From assembly GCA_934351445.1 (NCBI GenBank), contig CAKRIZ010000001.1, forward strand, positions 266,880 to 330,879: DNA of 64,000 nucleotides, in the 5' to 3' direction. Position 1 is the stretch's first letter. The number at the start of each line of letters is the position of its first letter. Shown here in pieces: positions 63,882 to 64,000 of the stretch. This DNA is from an uncultured Eubacterium sp. (lineage in GTDB: Bacteria; Bacillota; Clostridia; Lachnospirales; Lachnospiraceae). A model generated the notes under the pieces. The model made no database searches. It was not told the origin of the DNA and worked only from the letters and a program-made list of their open reading frames with translations. The position numbers and the translations under genes are program-made.

Positions 63882-64000
63882 TTAATCACACGATATATCT
63901 CTAGCTTTCAGTTCATCCAAACTCAGCCAGCCTTCGCCATCTTTCACTGCTTCTTCAGCTTCCTGCAGCTTCATCAGAAGCTTTTTTTCTGCACGATCAC
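63882..64000 (-). CDS. Partial antitoxin-like protein (C-terminus only)
   Basis: The last 39 codons of a minus-strand gene that starts beyond the right edge: ...DRAEKKLLMKLQEAEEAV then KDGEGWLSLDELKARDISCD and stop. The 'EAEEAVKDGEGWLSLDEL' ending is common in antitoxins of type II toxin-antitoxin modules (RelB/Phd-like). The toxin gene, if any, should lie to the right or is absent. Confidence is limited by the short visible part. Confidence 0.6.
   Translation of the reverse strand, partial: DRAEKKLLMKLQEAEEAVKDGEGWLSLDELKARDISCD

Noticed and set aside
63686-63904. Plus-strand 72-codon frame near the right edge
   Set aside because: Runs through terminator C2 and AT-rich spacer; opposite strand carries a better-supported gene end.
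1-64000. CRISPR array, prophage, integrase or conjugative genes
   Set aside because: No regularly spaced repeats, no integrase, capsid or relaxase motifs seen; tandem repeats found are short, in-gene or A-rich leaders.

Overview
The window looks like a chromosomal segment of a gut or rumen Lachnospiraceae (Clostridia, Bacillota). This is inferred from strong GGAGG ribosome-binding sites with some TTG/GTG starts, lipoproteins with acidic low-complexity linkers, an MglBAC galactose system beside a YesM/YesN pair, L-fucose genes, class-II B12 and TPP riboswitches, and PadR/DUF1700/PspC stress genes. No species can be named from sequence alone. Almost every gene lies on the minus strand; the exceptions are a PHP phosphatase/DUF6062 pair, a truncated XRE gene and a REC-GGDEF-EAL regulator.

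Layout (transcription mostly right to left). 1-4.1 kb: MgtE (cut by the left edge), an EAL phosphodiesterase, a secreted DUF6612-like protein. 4.2-9.1 kb: tRNA-Thr(GGU) and purC-purF-purB plus an SLT transglycosylase. 9.2-13 kb: gpmI, a CapA-type lipoprotein, a membrane protein. 13.1-14.9 kb: a 134-bp MITE and the PadR operon. 15-16.7 kb: thiC behind a TPP riboswitch. 16.7-17.3 kb: two 5'-truncated gene remnants joined head to head. 17.4-20.6 kb: gap-pgk-tpiA. 20.8-21.25 kb: a 456-bp MITE with perfect terminal repeats and target duplication. 21.3-22.9 kb: PHP phosphatase and DUF6062. 23-27.6 kb: polyamine transporter potA-potB-potCD (permease and binding protein fused). 27.7-30 kb: fucI-fucU. 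30.1-36.8 kb: a B12-riboswitch operon with a secreted CbiK chelatase, an unknown lipoprotein, an ABC importer and a YczE-like protein. 37-39 kb: chemoreceptor. 39.2-40.8 kb: a low-GC ATPase/DUF234 island. 40.9-43 kb: alkyltransferase fusion and an ECF sigma/anti-sigma pair. 43.1-54.1 kb: galactose uptake and sensing. 54.4-56.5 kb: REC-GGDEF-EAL-PAS protein. 56.5-60 kb: large surface protein. 60.1-63.6 kb: FtsX-type ABC exporter. The right edge carries a partial antitoxin-like gene.

Most unusual observations: (1) the main galactose-binding protein MglB appears circularly permuted, with its canonical N-terminal strand and ligand loop at the C-terminus, while a second MglB-like protein in the same locus has normal order; (2) its permease MglC carries about 220 extra residues of predicted coiled coil; (3) two MITEs are resolved to the base with TIRs and TSDs, one of them rich in nested hairpins; (4) the surface-protein promoter has a G8 run inside its 17-bp spacer, a typical phase-variation arrangement; (5) a B12 riboswitch controls an apparently extracellular cobaltochelatase.
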